A DNA stretch of 13,330 bases, from the NCBI GenBank assembly GCA_018609665.1, contig JAHENN010000080.1, forward strand, positions 1 through 13,330, read 5' to 3'. The notes beneath the pieces were generated by a model. It ran no database searches. It saw only the letters and a list, made by a program, of their open reading frames with translations, and was not told the origin of the DNA. Within the stretch, counting starts at the first letter, position 1. Each line of letters opens with the position of its first letter. The DNA comes from Haloarculaceae archaeon. Lineage in GTDB: Archaea; Halobacteriota; Halobacteria; Halobacteriales; Haloarculaceae. The translations under genes were made by a program, and so were the position numbers. Below, piece by piece: positions 12,742 to 13,330 of the stretch.

Positions 12742-13330
12742 TCACTCCACGTAGCGGTACTTCCGCTCGCCCATCCGGCCCCAGCCGTCGAAGACGAACT
12801 CGCCGTCGGGGACGGTGAACTCCTCGACGTTCGTCTCCTCGTCGAAGTTGTGGGCGTCGTGGACGTCTTCGTACTCCTCGAAGGAGAGGTCGTACCGCGA
12901 CTCGAGCTGCTCGTCGACGTTCAGCGCCTCGATCTCCTCGCGGTAGTTCTCCCGGACCGTCTCGACGTGTATCTCCGCCTGGGCGCCGGAGCCGTAGGAG
13001 CCGACGAGCAGCCGCCGGCCGGTCAGGTCCTCGCCGGCCTCGGCGAGGCTCTTGATCGCGGAGACGCGGGCGACGTGGACCGACCCCGTGTACCAGTTGC
13101 CGACCTCGCGGGCGACGTCGAGCGTCGGGTCGATGGTCTCGTCGTACCACTCCCGGTACCGGTTGGTCTCCTTCAGCGCGTCGGTGTAGTCGCTCAGCGC
13201 CTCCCGGTAGGCCGCCTCGTCGTCGAACGCCTCGGGGCGAGGCTGGCGACCGATTTCCTCGGCCAGCGTCGTCTCGATGTCGGTGTCACGGACCGCATGG
13301 CGGTAGCCAAGCGCCGCCGCCTTCCAGACC
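12742..13330 (-). CDS. mvaS: Hydroxymethylglutaryl-CoA synthase, C-terminal part (start beyond window)
   Basis: The minus strand is open from the window edge to TGA 12742-12744, giving the last 195 residues of an enzyme normally about 445 long; no start is present. HMG-CoA synthase condenses acetyl-CoA and acetoacetyl-CoA to HMG-CoA, the first committed step of mevalonate-based lipid synthesis. Recognisable pieces are EVGNWYTGSVHVARVSA, in the position of the bacterial/archaeal NxYTxS active-site-proximal segment, and LLVGSYGSGAQAEIHVETV, the GSGxxAE-type strand that lines the CoA pocket, followed by an acidic C-terminal region ending GRMGERKYRYVE. The catalytic Cys and Glu lie in the missing N-terminal half, so their presence cannot be judged. 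The gene is convergent with the membrane protein gene. Confidence 0.9.
   Translation of the reverse strand, partial: VWKAAALGYRHAVRDTDIETTLAEEIGRQPRPEAFDDEAAYREALSDYTDALKETNRYREWYDETIDPTLDVAREVGNWYTGSVHVARVSAIKSLAEAGEDLTGRRLLVGSYGSGAQAEIHVETVRENYREEIEALNVDEQLESRYDLSFEEYEDVHDAHNFDEETNVEEFTVPDGEFVFDGWGRMGERKYRYVE

Overview
The window looks like a chromosomal segment of a halophilic archaeon (class Halobacteria). Supporting signs are very high GC, strongly acidic proteins, a haloarchaeal-type ribosomal protein S8e, a Tat-lipoprotein signal, a halobacterial-type transducer, mevalonate-pathway enzymes, and A/T-rich TATA-like elements about 25-30 bases upstream of many start codons, as expected for leaderless transcripts. 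No species is assigned. No rRNA, tRNA, CRISPR array or transposase gene was seen.

Layout. 1-590 (-): 3'-truncated membrane metal-dependent-hydrolase-like protein. 637-1651 (-): compact operon of two related DUF2178-like four-helix membrane proteins and a 63-aa XRE regulator, headed by an array of GTAAAG-N4-CTTTAC palindromes. 1785-2489 (+): a larger XRE-type regulator (COG1709-like), divergent from that operon. 2668-3258 (+): Tat lipoprotein gene whose reading frame is broken by two opposite frameshifts. 3267-3638 (-): rps8e, divergent from a cupin gene (3720-4031). 4032-4290: no gene, but a long imperfect inverted repeat. 4291-4911 (-): MoaB-like molybdopterin-binding protein with a His/Asp-rich N-terminal tail, divergent from a zinc-lobe MDR oxidoreductase (5004-6053, +) that is followed by a small two-helix membrane protein. 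6424-7553 (-): small HTH-like protein, two-helix membrane protein and a type 1 IPP isomerase. 7654-9285 (-): methyl-accepting transducer. 9369-9782 (-): Lrp/AsnC regulator, divergent from carA (9885-10946, +) with a palindrome between them. Then a GNAT acetyltransferase and two small membrane proteins (+). 12742-13330 (-): 5'-truncated HMG-CoA synthase.

How it fits together. Most of the window is ordinary housekeeping: carbamoyl phosphate synthesis, isoprenoid precursor steps (HMG-CoA synthase and IPP isomerase, not adjacent), molybdopterin metabolism, a ribosomal protein and chemotaxis. The best candidates for new biology are regulatory: the DUF2178/XRE operon with its stacked operators, and the Lrp-carA intergenic palindrome with a spaced half-site. 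Protein-level oddities are an IPP isomerase that keeps every metal ligand but lacks the catalytic Cys, a four-residue insertion in the transducer signalling tip, and a gene at about 12217 whose best-placed start would be ACG. No clear defence or biosynthetic cluster is visible.
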